From contig JBJKVO010000015.1 in the NCBI GenBank assembly GCA_045562555.1, positions 310,001 through 374,000 on the forward strand: a DNA stretch of 64,000 bases. The letters run 5' to 3'. Within the stretch, counting starts at the first letter, position 1. Each line of letters begins with the position of its first letter. The notes under the pieces were generated by a model that saw only the letters and a program-made list of their open reading frames with translations, ran no database searches and was not told the DNA's origin. The position numbers and the translations under genes were made by a program. This stretch comes from UBA2588 sp002339805. GTDB lineage: Bacteria > Chloroflexota > Dehalococcoidia > Lucifugimonadales > UBA3495. Shown one piece after another: positions 51,249 through 60,033 of the stretch.

Positions 51249-52328
51249 TCACTTTAATCTTTCTGTTAGTGATTCAGGCAAATCCTGGAATCTTTGTTGG
51301 AATCTAGTGGGACTTGAATCATTAACATGATAAGTAGATCGTTCTAGCAAAGCTACTCCATTTAAAAAGTCACTTTCATGGATGTACTCTGCTAATATTT
51401 GTTCGTTGTCTCCGCCATTGTGATAATTACCCAAAGGGAAGGCCATGCCAGTTGTTTGGTACCCTTCACTCCAAAAAGCGCTAGCTTCACATACTCCTCC
51501 ACTCATTAGTTGCCTTTGGCATCTAAAATTAGTATCTGATTCGGTTAAGAATTCTTTGGCTTTGATCAAAATGGATTCTGCTTCATTGTCAAAAGTTGTA
51601 CCGGCATCTCCAACACGTATTACTGGTCCTTTTCCGACTTCTGCACCTGGTAAAGTCCTGCTGGCTTCTATTGAAACAATGAAAGTAGATTTAGGAATTA
51701 GTCCTGATTTTGCTAATAATCTAGCTCCCACTAAACCGACTTCTTCTGCACAAGTGAAAATTCCGTATATTGGTTGATTATCTTTTGAAGTTATACGCTT
51801 CTGTAATATTGATATCATGGCTGCGCAGCCAGCTAGATCATCCAGTGCTCTCATGTTGATTATGTTAGATTTGAGTTCAAAGTCGACCAGATTAAACACA
51901 GTAGCTACGGGCAGGTTATTAATAGCTACAGGGTCTTCAGTAGATACTAGAAGTGTTGAATCATCAGTTGGGTTTGGCCCAATTATGTGTGCCTTGTATC
52001 GTGTTTGTGGATCTATAACGATTTCCAGTTCAACACCTGGATTTTTGCCATAACCTGGGATTCCTCCTAATGGCTTCGCAATCATGTATTCTGAAGTCTG
52101 GTCGATAATTTCGAATCCAGGATGATCCATGTGAGCGATAAAAGCGATTGGCCTATCGGAGGTATTATTAGTGTTGATACTGGCTATGATGTTATTGTAA
52201 GTATCTTTACTCCACGGGATATTAGATTCATCCAATATCTTACAGATCTTTTCAGACATCCAATGTTCATGGAATGATACCGCTGGTATTGCCCCCAATT
52301 CTGACAGTGTTTTTAATGATTCGTCCAT
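51249..52328 (-). CDS. M42-family metallopeptidase
   Basis: 359 residues. Two-zinc M42 (glutamyl aminopeptidase / FrvX-like) motifs are present: IAFIAHMDHPGF with a ligand His, NMRALDDLAGCAA with the bridging Asp, TCAEEVGLVGARLL with the catalytic Glu and its ligand neighbour, SIEASRTLPG and GNYHNGGDNEQI with the last His. The PAVSFHEHW N-terminal segment and the dodecamer-type fold are typical. It hydrolyses N-terminal residues of peptides. It is cytoplasmic (no signal). It converges on the NHL gene with a 6-base gap. SD AGGGA. Confidence 0.88.
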   Translation of the reverse strand: MDESLKTLSELGAIPAVSFHEHWMSEKICKILDESNIPWSKDTYNNIIASINTNNTSDRPIAFIAHMDHPGFEIIDQTSEYMIAKPLGGIPGYGKNPGVELEIVIDPQTRYKAHIIGPNPTDDSTLLVSTEDPVAINNLPVATVFNLVDFELKSNIINMRALDDLAGCAAMISILQKRITSKDNQPIYGIFTCAEEVGLVGARLLAKSGLIPKSTFIVSIEASRTLPGAEVGKGPVIRVGDAGTTFDNEAESILIKAKEFLTESDTNFRCQRQLMSGGVCEASAFWSEGYQTTGMAFPLGNYHNGGDNEQILAEYIHESDFLNGVALLERSTYHVNDSSPTRFQQRFQDLPESLTERLK

Positions 52329-52394
52329 TATTAGAATTCCCTATGATTTATATATTGAACTAGAGTGATATGAGCCTACATGGTAACATACGAT

Positions 52395-52410
52395 ATAAAT
52401 AGGTATTTAT
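52395..52410. promoter_or_regulatory. AT-rich inverted repeat between the M42 and malate/lactate dehydrogenase genes
   Basis: ATAAATA and TATTTAT form perfect 7-bp arms around GG in the 100-base divergent promoter region, 20 bases before the TTG start of the plus-strand gene. It could be an operator. In an AT-rich region it may also be chance. Confidence 0.25.
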
Positions 52411-52429
52411 CACTGAATAGAGGTATATT

Positions 52430-53509
52430 TTGTTAAAGCAATTTAAAGTTAATCCCGAAGATTCTTTGCTGGTCCAATCCGAAGATTTAGGAAATTTGGT
52501 ATCAGCAATCTTTCAAAAAATGGGTGTGTCGAAAGAGGACGCAGATTTAGGAGCGGATGTATTGGTGTCGGCAGATTTGAGAGGAGTTGATTCCCACGGA
52601 GTATCAAATATGTTGCGTAATTATGTAAATGGATATACGTCGGGTCAAATCAACCCAACTCCGGATATGAAAATAATCAAAGAAAGTCCAGCTACTGCGA
52701 ATATCGATTCTGATAGAGGCCTAGGGATAATCACAGTGCCTAAAGCAATGGATATAGCAATTGAGAAAGCCAATACTGTCGGCGTGGGCATGGTTACTAT
52801 AGGAAATGCTAGGCACTTGGGCATGGCATCTTACCATGCTATGAGAGCTTTAGAACATGACATGATCGGAGTGTGTATGACTAGCTGCCCTCCATCAGTG
52901 TTACCAACTTATGGAGCAGAACCAAGGTTAGGTACTAATCCAATAGCGATGGCTGTACCAGCAAAAAATGATCATCCATTCGTGTTTGATGCAGCTACGA
53001 GTGCGGTAGCCAGCAATAAAATTGGTATTGCTCGTCGTTTAGGAGCTAAGTTAGAACCGGGTTGGTTAGCTGATGAGTTTGGTACACCGATTATGGAAAC
53101 TATGGAAGTTCCAGAAAAATATCAGTTACTCCCTGTGGGTGCGACTAGAGAACTGGGGTCTCATAAAGGTTACGGTTTATCTTGTATAGTAGATATACTT
53201 GGAGGGGTTTTGACCGGATTTGGTTACGGAGCCAGTCCTGGCAGACCGAATTTTGGTCATTATGTTGCTGCATATAAAATTGATGCTTTCACTGATGTTG
53301 ATGATTTTAAATCTACAATGGATGAATGGATGTACATGATGAAAAATACAAAACCAGCTCCAGGAGAAGAGCGAGTTATGGTGGCTGGTCAACCAGAGCA
53401 TGAAATGGAATTAATTCGTTCAAAAGAAGGGATCCCGCTACATCAAGAAGTGGTTGACTGGTTTAAAGATATTTGTGGTGAGTTGTCTGTAGAGTTTTCA
53501 TTAGGGTAA
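52430..53509 (+). CDS. Malate/L-lactate dehydrogenase family oxidoreductase
   Basis: 359 residues from a TTG at 52430 with AGAGG 7 bases upstream. It belongs to the type-2 malate/lactate dehydrogenase family (including ureidoglycolate and 2,3-diketogulonate reductases), which uses an unusual NAD fold. Landmarks: VLVSADLRGVDSHGVSN, GLGIITVPKAMDIAIEKA, NARHLGMASYHAM with the active His, LGTNPIAMAVPA, FDAATSAVASNKI and KGYGLSCIVDILGGVLTG. It interconverts a 2-hydroxy acid and a 2-oxo acid in the cytoplasm. A small membrane protein follows within 18 bases. Confidence 0.9.
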   Translation: MLKQFKVNPEDSLLVQSEDLGNLVSAIFQKMGVSKEDADLGADVLVSADLRGVDSHGVSNMLRNYVNGYTSGQINPTPDMKIIKESPATANIDSDRGLGIITVPKAMDIAIEKANTVGVGMVTIGNARHLGMASYHAMRALEHDMIGVCMTSCPPSVLPTYGAEPRLGTNPIAMAVPAKNDHPFVFDAATSAVASNKIGIARRLGAKLEPGWLADEFGTPIMETMEVPEKYQLLPVGATRELGSHKGYGLSCIVDILGGVLTGFGYGASPGRPNFGHYVAAYKIDAFTDVDDFKSTMDEWMYMMKNTKPAPGEERVMVAGQPEHEMELIRSKEGIPLHQEVVDWFKDICGELSVEFSLG

Positions 53510-53526
53510 TTCTTTAACGATAAAAA

Positions 53527-53730
53527 ATGAAATTATTAAAAATAATCCTTATAGTCATTGGGATATTAGTAGTGTTGAGATTTCTTGCGCCTACTACGTT
53601 ACCTAAAATATTTACTTACGCTTTTAGTTCTGGATTATCAGTCAGTCGCTCTCAATTTGAGCTAATACTAATAGGGGTGGTAGTGATAATTTTGCTTTTG
53701 GTTTTTAGAGTTTTTAGAATGAGGAAATGA
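53527..53730 (+). CDS. Small two-helix membrane protein
   Basis: 67 residues with two hydrophobic helices (LLKIILIVIGILVVLRFLA and LILIGVVVIILLLVFRVF) and a short polar loop. It ends in a basic RMRK tail. No clear SD is seen, so translation may be coupled to the upstream dehydrogenase, whose stop is 17 bases earlier. I recognise no family. It resembles the small membrane proteins often added at the ends of operons; a role cannot be assigned. Confidence 0.55.
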   Translation: MKLLKIILIVIGILVVLRFLAPTTLPKIFTYAFSSGLSVSRSQFELILIGVVVIILLLVFRVFRMRK

Positions 53731-53740
53731 TTGTTTTAAG

Positions 53741-54565
53741 TTATTTAAGAAAATCATTTACAATTTTTATAAATTTATCTGTCTGTTCCATTTGAGGTAA
53801 ATGACCACAATCATCAATAATATTTAACTGTGAATTAGGAATAGATGAATGAAACATTTGTGCGCATTCCAAAGGAATTAGAGCATCATTTGCACCCCAT
53901 ATGATTTGCACAGGCTTGTTAACCCTATTTAAAGTGTGTTGGAGCTTAGGGTCAAACATATAAGGTTTCCAGCATAATCGTACTGCAGTTTCTCTGTTTT
54001 TATCTGCAATGTACTGTGGGTTGAAGTTCCCCGTTGATCCAGTGATATAGTAAGTCCCTGAAGGTGCTTCAGAATCCCCAAAGACTTTTTCAAATTCAGG
54101 GACATTGTTCACATTTTTCACCATTAATTCTGCAACTTGCTGTGGAGTAAGCAAGAATATGTCTACAATATCTTTATTTTGGGGTTTTATACCAGCAGAA
54201 TCTACTAGAATGGCTTTATTGAATAAATTTGGAGAGACTGATAATAATTCTGCTGTTAGCCATCCCCCAATCGAAAATCCCATGACATTACAATTTTCTA
54301 ATTGTAAGTCTTCTATCAACCAACTATAAAAAAATGTTAAGTCTGTCATACTTTGGATCCATTCAGGCTTTTCAGAATTACCAAAACCTGGATGAGATGG
54401 TATGTATACAGTGAATTCTTCTGCTAGCTCTTGAGCATATTTGAGCCATCCCAAACTACCGTCTGTCCCATGAAGTATCAATAAAGGATCTCCAGAACCA
54501 CCTTTTAGCATTTCAATTTGAGTATTGCAAATAGTTATGTTTTCCAGTGTAAAATCTGCGGCCAT
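53741..54565 (-). CDS. Alpha/beta hydrolase
   Basis: 274 residues with an alpha/beta hydrolase fold. Oxyanion region LLILHGTDGSLGWLKY, nucleophile Ser in VMGFSIGGWL (GxSxG), acid in IWGANDALIP and the catalytic His in DDCGHLPQMEQTD. These match the meta-cleavage product hydrolase / epoxide hydrolase group, but substrate and exact subgroup are uncertain. No signal peptide, hence cytoplasmic. It stands alone between convergent and divergent neighbours. A GGAG tract 11 bases from the ATG may be its SD. Confidence 0.88.
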   Translation of the reverse strand: MAADFTLENITICNTQIEMLKGGSGDPLLILHGTDGSLGWLKYAQELAEEFTVYIPSHPGFGNSEKPEWIQSMTDLTFFYSWLIEDLQLENCNVMGFSIGGWLTAELLSVSPNLFNKAILVDSAGIKPQNKDIVDIFLLTPQQVAELMVKNVNNVPEFEKVFGDSEAPSGTYYITGSTGNFNPQYIADKNRETAVRLCWKPYMFDPKLQHTLNRVNKPVQIIWGANDALIPLECAQMFHSSIPNSQLNIIDDCGHLPQMEQTDKFIKIVNDFLK

Positions 54566-54667
54566 GCGTATATTGCTCCATCTTTATATAGTGAGGTAAT
54601 CCTAAAGGTGATTAGTTTTTGGGTCAAGTTGAGTATGAGTGTATTTTGGTATGAATGAGTGACATAT

Positions 54668-54696
54668 TTGGTGAAATATCTAAATAGAGTTACAAT
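54668..54696 (+). promoter_or_regulatory. Candidate sigma70-type promoter for serA
   Basis: TTGGTG (54668-54673) and TACAAT (54691-54696) are separated by exactly 17 bases, about 45 bases before the serA ATG. No overlapping operator is obvious. Confidence 0.5.
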
Positions 54697-54747
54697 CTAA
54701 TAATAGCTATTTTAGTTATAAGTTTTCAGTGAGATTAATAGAGGTTA

Positions 54748-56331
54748 ATGTTGGCTAAAATATTAGTTGCTGATTCGATTTCTCAACAAGGCATCGCCAT
54801 ACTCGAACAAAACCATGATGTTGATATTAAAACAGGATTATCATCTGAGGAACTAATAGAAATTGTGAATGATTATGAAGGACTTATCGTTCGCAGTGAA
54901 ACTAAAGTAACGGAAGAGATAATCTTAGCGGCAAGTAAGCTACGAGTGATAGCTAGAGCCGGTATTGGAATTGACAATATAAATGTTACAGCAGCTACAA
55001 ATGCAGGAATAGCTGTAATTAATGCTCCTACTGGCAATATTATTGCGGCTGCGGAACATACGATAGGATTTTTGATAGCTAGCGCACGGCATATACCTCA
55101 AGCGGCTGCATCCATGAAATCAGGTTTATGGGAAAGAAGTAGATTCATGGGAATTGAGCTTAAGGGCAAAACATTAGGGATAATCGGTGCCGGTAAAGTT
55201 GGTTCTGAGGTGGCAAAAAGAGCAAAAAGTTTTGATATGAGGGTCATCGCATGCGATCCATTCATAAGCTCGGAAAGAGCTAACAGGCTGGGGATGGAAT
55301 TGGTCGACCTGAATGATTTGTTAATCTCTAGCGACTTCGTAACAATACATACCCCTTACATGGCTTCAACTGAAAAAATGATATCTAGTGAGCAAATTTC
55401 CTTGATGAAAAATGGGGCAAAATTAATAAATGTAGCCAGAGGAGAAGTGATTGATGACGATGCCCTTTTGCAAGCTTTAGACTCTGGGAAGATATCAACA
55501 GCAGCATTGGATGTTTTTAGAGATGAACCAGAAATTGATGTTCGATTAACAGAGCATCCAAATGTTATATCCACTCCACATTTGGGTGGATCTACTATGG
55601 AAGCACAACATGCTGTCGCGATAGAAGTTGCTGAACAATTGGTGGATATTTTGAAAGGATCTTTCGGAAAAAATATAGTCAATGCCCCGATGTTGGGTCC
55701 TGAAAATCAGTCTGTGGTTTCTCCAATGATACCGGTAGCTGAAATGGTAGGCAGATTGTCTATCGGGCTTTCTGAAGGACAATTTCGATCTATTAGCTTA
55801 CTTTATGAAGGTGAAATATCTGAATACGATACTTCAGTACTGAAGTCTGCATTTTTAGCTGGGTTCATACAAGGGACAACTAATGAACAAGTGAATGCTA
55901 TTAATGCCCCTTTGATAGCTAGTGCTAGAGGCTTGGAAGTAATTGAACAAAAAGTACCTAAAGAAGGTGAGTATTCTAGTTTAATAACTGTAATTTTAAA
56001 CACTTCTTACGGTCAAATTTTATTATCTGGAGCTTCTTCAAGAGATGAAGTGCACTTAGTTAGATTTAATGAGTACTGGTTGGACATAGTACTTACAGGA
56101 CCTTTCCTATTATTCGTTGAAAACGATGATAGACCCGGATCTATTGGTGCAGTTGGGACTGTTGCTGGTAGACATAATGTAAATATTAATTTCATGGAAG
56201 TAGGCAGAGTGGATTTGAGAGGAAAGGCTATGATGGTTTTAGGTATAGATGATTATGTACCTAATGCGATGCTAGAAGAAATGAGAGGCTTGCAACAAAT
56301 ACATAGTGTAAGATTGGTTCGAACTACTTAG
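54748..56331 (+). CDS. serA: D-3-phosphoglycerate dehydrogenase
   Basis: 527 residues, the long SerA type. The substrate domain begins ILVADSISQQGIAIL; the NAD domain has LGIIGAGKVGSEVAKRAKSF; INVARGEVIDDDALLQAL, DVFRDEP and the HLGGSTMEAQ with catalytic His follow; an allosteric substrate-binding-type domain and a C-terminal ACT domain (LLFVENDDRPGSIGAVGTVAG) complete it. It starts serine synthesis by oxidising 3-phosphoglycerate, probably feedback-inhibited by serine through the ACT domain. SD AGAGG precedes the ATG. A promoter candidate lies upstream. Confidence 0.96.
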   Translation: MLAKILVADSISQQGIAILEQNHDVDIKTGLSSEELIEIVNDYEGLIVRSETKVTEEIILAASKLRVIARAGIGIDNINVTAATNAGIAVINAPTGNIIAAAEHTIGFLIASARHIPQAAASMKSGLWERSRFMGIELKGKTLGIIGAGKVGSEVAKRAKSFDMRVIACDPFISSERANRLGMELVDLNDLLISSDFVTIHTPYMASTEKMISSEQISLMKNGAKLINVARGEVIDDDALLQALDSGKISTAALDVFRDEPEIDVRLTEHPNVISTPHLGGSTMEAQHAVAIEVAEQLVDILKGSFGKNIVNAPMLGPENQSVVSPMIPVAEMVGRLSIGLSEGQFRSISLLYEGEISEYDTSVLKSAFLAGFIQGTTNEQVNAINAPLIASARGLEVIEQKVPKEGEYSSLITVILNTSYGQILLSGASSRDEVHLVRFNEYWLDIVLTGPFLLFVENDDRPGSIGAVGTVAGRHNVNINFMEVGRVDLRGKAMMVLGIDDYVPNAMLEEMRGLQQIHSVRLVRTT

Positions 56332-56354
56332 AAATAAATACAGGAGAGGAGAAA

Positions 56355-57404
56355 ATGGCGGATAAAATAGGAATTATGGGATCAGGAGCTTTGGGCAGTT
56401 ATGTAGCTGCTTTTTTAGCTAAGGAAGGAGAAGATGTAACTATCGTTGATATGTGGCCGGAACATGTTAATACTATTAATGAAAAAGGCCTCCACGTAAC
56501 AGGCAGCCAAGGCCCATTTACTGTACCTATAAAGGCAATGCACTTGACTGATGCCCAATCGATATACGACAAATTTGATTACGTATTTATATCTATGAAA
56601 TCTTATGATACGGAGTGGTCAACCTATTTTATTGATAGGTATGTTAAACCCGAAGGGTTTTTTATATCACTGCAGAACTGTTGGAACGACACAGTGATTG
56701 CATCTATAGTCGGAGCCGAACGCTCTCTAGGGTGTATAGCATCTCATATTGAGGTGGCTTTATGGGAACCGGGTCATGTTACCAGAGGTGGACAGGTTGG
56801 CCGAGATCACGGTCATGTAGTTTTTAGAGTTGGAGAACATCATGCTGAGATTACCCCTAGGACAGAAATGATTGCTAATAAATTGAATTGGATTGATGCA
56901 GCATACGCAACCGATAATTTATGGGGTGAGCGTTGGGCTAAATTGTGCCAAAATTCGATGGGGAACGCTATATCTGCAATGTCAACATTAGGCTCGCAAG
57001 ATATGGCAGATGATCCTAGGTGTAGATTAATACGGATTCATTTAGCAAAAGAAGCTGCAATGGTCGGATTAGGGCAGGGCTTTAATGTTGTTGAAATTAA
57101 TGGAACCCCTGCTGAGACTTGGGCAGACGCAGATAAAGGTGACGTATTTGAAGAATTAGACGACATGATGTCTCAGAAAGGTGGAAGAGTTAACTGGTTG
57201 GCTTCAATGGCTCAAGACGTTCATAAAGGTAGACATACAGAGACAGATTTCATGAATGGATTAGTATGTAGGAAAGGTGATGAACTAGGCATTGAGACAC
57301 CGTTTAATGACGCTATTGTTGATGCAATGCATTCTATTGATGATGGGACATTGCCAGCCGGGCCGACTAATGTTGATTTGATTATTAGATCAGTTGGCAG
57401 GTAG
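56355..57404 (+). CDS. Ketopantoate reductase-like (ApbA/PanE family) oxidoreductase
   Basis: 349 residues. An N-terminal Rossmann fold (KIGIMGSGALGSYVAAFLAKEG) and the YVFISMKSYDT stretch are PanE-like; a C-terminal helical domain follows, with NLWGERWAKLCQNSMGNAIS in the place of the family's KL-x(2)-N active site. It probably reduces a 2-oxo acid with NAD(P)H. Many proteins of this family are not true ketopantoate reductases, and no pan genes are adjacent, so the substrate is uncertain. It is 23 bases after serA with an AGGAGAGGAG SD and may be co-expressed with it. Confidence 0.85.
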   Translation: MADKIGIMGSGALGSYVAAFLAKEGEDVTIVDMWPEHVNTINEKGLHVTGSQGPFTVPIKAMHLTDAQSIYDKFDYVFISMKSYDTEWSTYFIDRYVKPEGFFISLQNCWNDTVIASIVGAERSLGCIASHIEVALWEPGHVTRGGQVGRDHGHVVFRVGEHHAEITPRTEMIANKLNWIDAAYATDNLWGERWAKLCQNSMGNAISAMSTLGSQDMADDPRCRLIRIHLAKEAAMVGLGQGFNVVEINGTPAETWADADKGDVFEELDDMMSQKGGRVNWLASMAQDVHKGRHTETDFMNGLVCRKGDELGIETPFNDAIVDAMHSIDDGTLPAGPTNVDLIIRSVGR

Positions 57405-57437
57405 TTGTATATTAAAATAGAGCCTGCTGGATTTTCC

Positions 57438-57839
57438 ATGCATAGTATCACGCTTGTTTTTGATCTTGATAGCATTGATACCGAAGATGCGGAGATAAAA
57501 GATTATTTACGAGACAATCAACTGTCCCCGAGAAATACATACACAGATGTTTATGAAGACAAGAATAATTGTCATGTAATGGAATTTGGAGGCTGTTACT
57601 TGGGACGGCATTTGGAGGCAATCGCATTTATACAAAGAGACTTCGTGGAAGTAGAACTTTTAACGAACTTTTTGGAAGAAAATGTTGAGTTCGATCAGTA
57701 TTTGATCCCAAAGAATCAAATGATAACTCATCTGGTTTCTCGTCTTAGAACAAAAGATTCTTTTGTTGTGAAGAATGATGAATTATGTGTGAGCTTAAGT
57801 AAGTTAGATGTAGACCGTGAAATAAAGGAAATTGTTTAG
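57438..57839 (+). CDS. Hypothetical protein
   Basis: 133 residues from the ATG at 57438 (the frame is open from a TTG at 57405, directly after the PanE-like stop, but the only AGG there is 3 bases away). Acidic, with no signal peptide or membrane segment. It contains alternating hydrophobic strands (HSITLVFDLDS near the start, HLEAIAFIQRDFVEVELLTNFL) that suggest a mixed alpha-beta fold. I recognise no family. It lies between a PanE-like gene and a tRNA gene on the opposite strand. Confidence 0.55.
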   Translation: MHSITLVFDLDSIDTEDAEIKDYLRDNQLSPRNTYTDVYEDKNNCHVMEFGGCYLGRHLEAIAFIQRDFVEVELLTNFLEENVEFDQYLIPKNQMITHLVSRLRTKDSFVVKNDELCVSLSKLDVDREIKEIV

Positions 57840-57842
57840 AGT

Positions 57843-57916
57843 TGGAGCGGGCGATGAGGATCGAACTCACATAACTAGCTTGGAAGGCTAGGGCTCTACC
57901 ATTGAGCTACGCCCGC
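57843..57916 (-). tRNA. tRNA-Gly (anticodon TCC)
   Basis: On the minus strand the acceptor GCGGGCG pairs with CGCCCGC, the D arm AGCTCAATGGTAGAGC is typical, the anticodon stem CTAGC/GCTAG encloses CTTCCAA (anticodon TCC), and the T arm contains GAGTTCGATCCTC. The CCA end is encoded at 57843-57845. It reads GGA and GGG. It is the second tRNA-Gly in the window. Confidence 0.95.
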
Positions 57917-57981
57917 GAATATAAACTTTAACGGGATACGATTATAAACGTTTTTGTCGATTTTTTGAACATTGTAGTTGT

Positions 57982-58863
57982 TTAATTGTGGGACAGTACT
58001 TTCGCAACAACATCGCCGATATCAGCGGGAGTAGGAATAATATGACATCCTGCGTCTTTGAGCGCTGCTACTTTTGAAGCTGCTGTAGCTGTAGATCCAG
58101 TGATTATAGCTCCCGCATGTCCCATTCGTTTACCTGCTGGAGCAGTTGCCCCAACAATTAAACTGCATACTGGTTTGTTAATATTGTGCTTAATGTGTTC
58201 AGCTGCTTCTTGTTCCATGGTTCCTCCGATTTCACCTATAAATACGATGATATCGGTATCGGGATCGTCTTCGTATAAATTTAATATATCTATATAATTA
58301 GTTCCAATAATAGGATCTCCTCCTATTCCAACACAGCTTGATTGTCCTATGCCTAGTGATGTTAACTGGTGTACTGCTTCATATGTGAGGGTTCCACTAC
58401 GAGATACTACGCCCACGTTACCTGGTTTATGTATCGCACCTGGCATTATACCTACTTTGCAACGATCTGTTGGATTGATTGCTCCTGGGCAATTAGGACC
58501 AATAAGGCGAACGGGTTTGGATTGTACATAACGGATGGTTCCAACCATGTCGTTTACAGGGATTCCTTCTGTTATGCAGATTATTAAAGGAATTTCATTG
58601 CTAGCCGCTTCGCATATAGCATCTGGTGCAAAAGCGGGGGGGACAAATATTAGAGATACATTAGGGTTTGTTGCTTCTTTGGCTTCCGAAACTGTATTGA
58701 AGATGGGAACAGTATCATTGAATTTTTGTCCTCCTTTACCTGGAGTGACTCCTGCTACAACATTAGTTCCATATTCGATTCCTGTGGTGGCATGGAAACT
58801 GCCTTCTTTACCAGTTATCCCTTGTACCATTATTCTTGATTCTTTATTTAGTAATATTCCCAT
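57982..58863 (-). CDS. sucD: Succinyl-CoA synthetase alpha subunit
   Basis: 293 residues starting at the ATG at 58863 (MGILLNKESRIMVQGITGKEG), the family's normal beginning; a longer open frame upstream lies inside sucC. Motifs: PPAFAPDAICEAASNEI, GPNCPGAINP, VGVVSRSGTLTYEA, and the active-site His in GKRMGHAGAIITGS, which is phosphorylated during the reaction. With sucC it converts succinyl-CoA to succinate while making ATP or GTP in the citric acid cycle. The gap from sucC is one base. Confidence 0.96.
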   Translation of the reverse strand: MGILLNKESRIMVQGITGKEGSFHATTGIEYGTNVVAGVTPGKGGQKFNDTVPIFNTVSEAKEATNPNVSLIFVPPAFAPDAICEAASNEIPLIICITEGIPVNDMVGTIRYVQSKPVRLIGPNCPGAINPTDRCKVGIMPGAIHKPGNVGVVSRSGTLTYEAVHQLTSLGIGQSSCVGIGGDPIIGTNYIDILNLYEDDPDTDIIVFIGEIGGTMEQEAAEHIKHNINKPVCSLIVGATAPAGKRMGHAGAIITGSTATAASKVAALKDAGCHIIPTPADIGDVVAKVLSHN

Positions 58864-58864
58864 T

Positions 58865-60025
58865 CTAATTATCCTGGAGTGTGCTGATTGCCAATGCTGC
58901 TTCAGATAGGGTTTCAGCAAATGTGACATTTAATCCAGATGTTTTGAGAATCTGTTGCCCTTCGTCCACGTTGGTACCCAACATTCTTACGACAAGTGGG
59001 AGTTGGGATTTGGTACGCTCATAAGCTGATACAATTCCATCGGCTGCTATATCACATCTTAGTATTCCTCCAAAAATATTGACAAGCACTTTAGTTACTT
59101 TAGGGTCAGATAAAATGATTGATACAGCTTTAGCAACTTTTTCTATGTCTGCTCCACCCCCTACATCTAGGAAATTAGCAGGGGAAGCTCCAGCTTGATT
59201 AGTTACATCCAGTGTGGCCATAGCCAGTCCAGCGCCATTCACTAAACATCCTACGTTACCTGAAAGATTAACATAGGCTATGCCCAGATCAGTTGCTTCG
59301 GCTTCTAATTGATCTTCTTGTGACCTGTCTCTCAGGGTGAGTAAATCATTATGCCTAAACATAGCGTCATCTTCTATGTTCACTTTCCCATCTAATGCAA
59401 TTACTTTTAAGTCGTTGGTAATTACTAGCGGATTAATTTCCAATAAGGATGCATCTATGTCATAAAACATCTTAACTAGGGCATTGATCAAATATGAAAA
59501 TTCTGAAGAGGAGTCTTTGGGGATTTCTAGCTTCGTGATAAGGTTTCGTATTTGAAATGGCTGTAATCCTACAGACGGGTTTATATTTTCATAGATTATG
59601 TCATCGGGATTGGATTCGGCTACTTCTTCGATTTCCATCCCCCCTGCTTTACTTGCTAATATAGTGGGGCATTGATTGTTACGGTCTAAAGTTATTGCTA
59701 GATACAATTCTGTTTTTATGTCAGTTAGTTCTTCTACTAATATACTAGTTACAGGAACTCCTGCATCGTCAGTTTGGTGTGTGACCAGGTTGCTCATGAG
59801 CATATCAGAAACGTATGCTTTTGCTTCGGTTAGGGTAGATACCAATTTCACACCACCAGCTTTACCTCTACCTCCAGCATGTACCTGACATTTCAAGACA
59901 CACTTCTCTCCTATCGTTGCTAGGGCATGGTCCAATTCTTTCGGTTCAGTGATTAAAACGCTATTAGGTACATTGAGTTGATAGTTTCTGAATATCTGTT
60001 TAGTTTGGTATTCATGTAATTTCAT
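58865..60025 (-). CDS. sucC: Succinyl-CoA synthetase beta subunit
   Basis: 386 residues with an ATP-grasp N-terminal domain (MKLHEYQTKQIFRNYQLNVP, KCQVHAGGRGKAGGVKL), LEINPLVITNDLKVIALDGKV, and the C-terminal CoA-ligase domain FLDVGGGADIEKVAKAVSII with NIFGGILRCDIAADG. It pairs with sucD immediately downstream. SD is a modest AGAG stretch upstream of 60025. The run sucC, sucD comes after hflC with a 9-base gap, which implies a joint transcript with hflK and hflC. Confidence 0.96.
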   Translation of the reverse strand: MKLHEYQTKQIFRNYQLNVPNSVLITEPKELDHALATIGEKCVLKCQVHAGGRGKAGGVKLVSTLTEAKAYVSDMLMSNLVTHQTDDAGVPVTSILVEELTDIKTELYLAITLDRNNQCPTILASKAGGMEIEEVAESNPDDIIYENINPSVGLQPFQIRNLITKLEIPKDSSSEFSYLINALVKMFYDIDASLLEINPLVITNDLKVIALDGKVNIEDDAMFRHNDLLTLRDRSQEDQLEAEATDLGIAYVNLSGNVGCLVNGAGLAMATLDVTNQAGASPANFLDVGGGADIEKVAKAVSIILSDPKVTKVLVNIFGGILRCDIAADGIVSAYERTKSQLPLVVRMLGTNVDEGQQILKTSGLNVTFAETLSEAALAISTLQDN

Positions 60026-60033
60026 AAGGGCTC

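Noticed and set aside
58864..58929. Longer sucD beginning inside sucC
   Set aside because: The extra 22 residues are not part of the family. The ATG at 58863 has an AGGA SD and gives the normal start.
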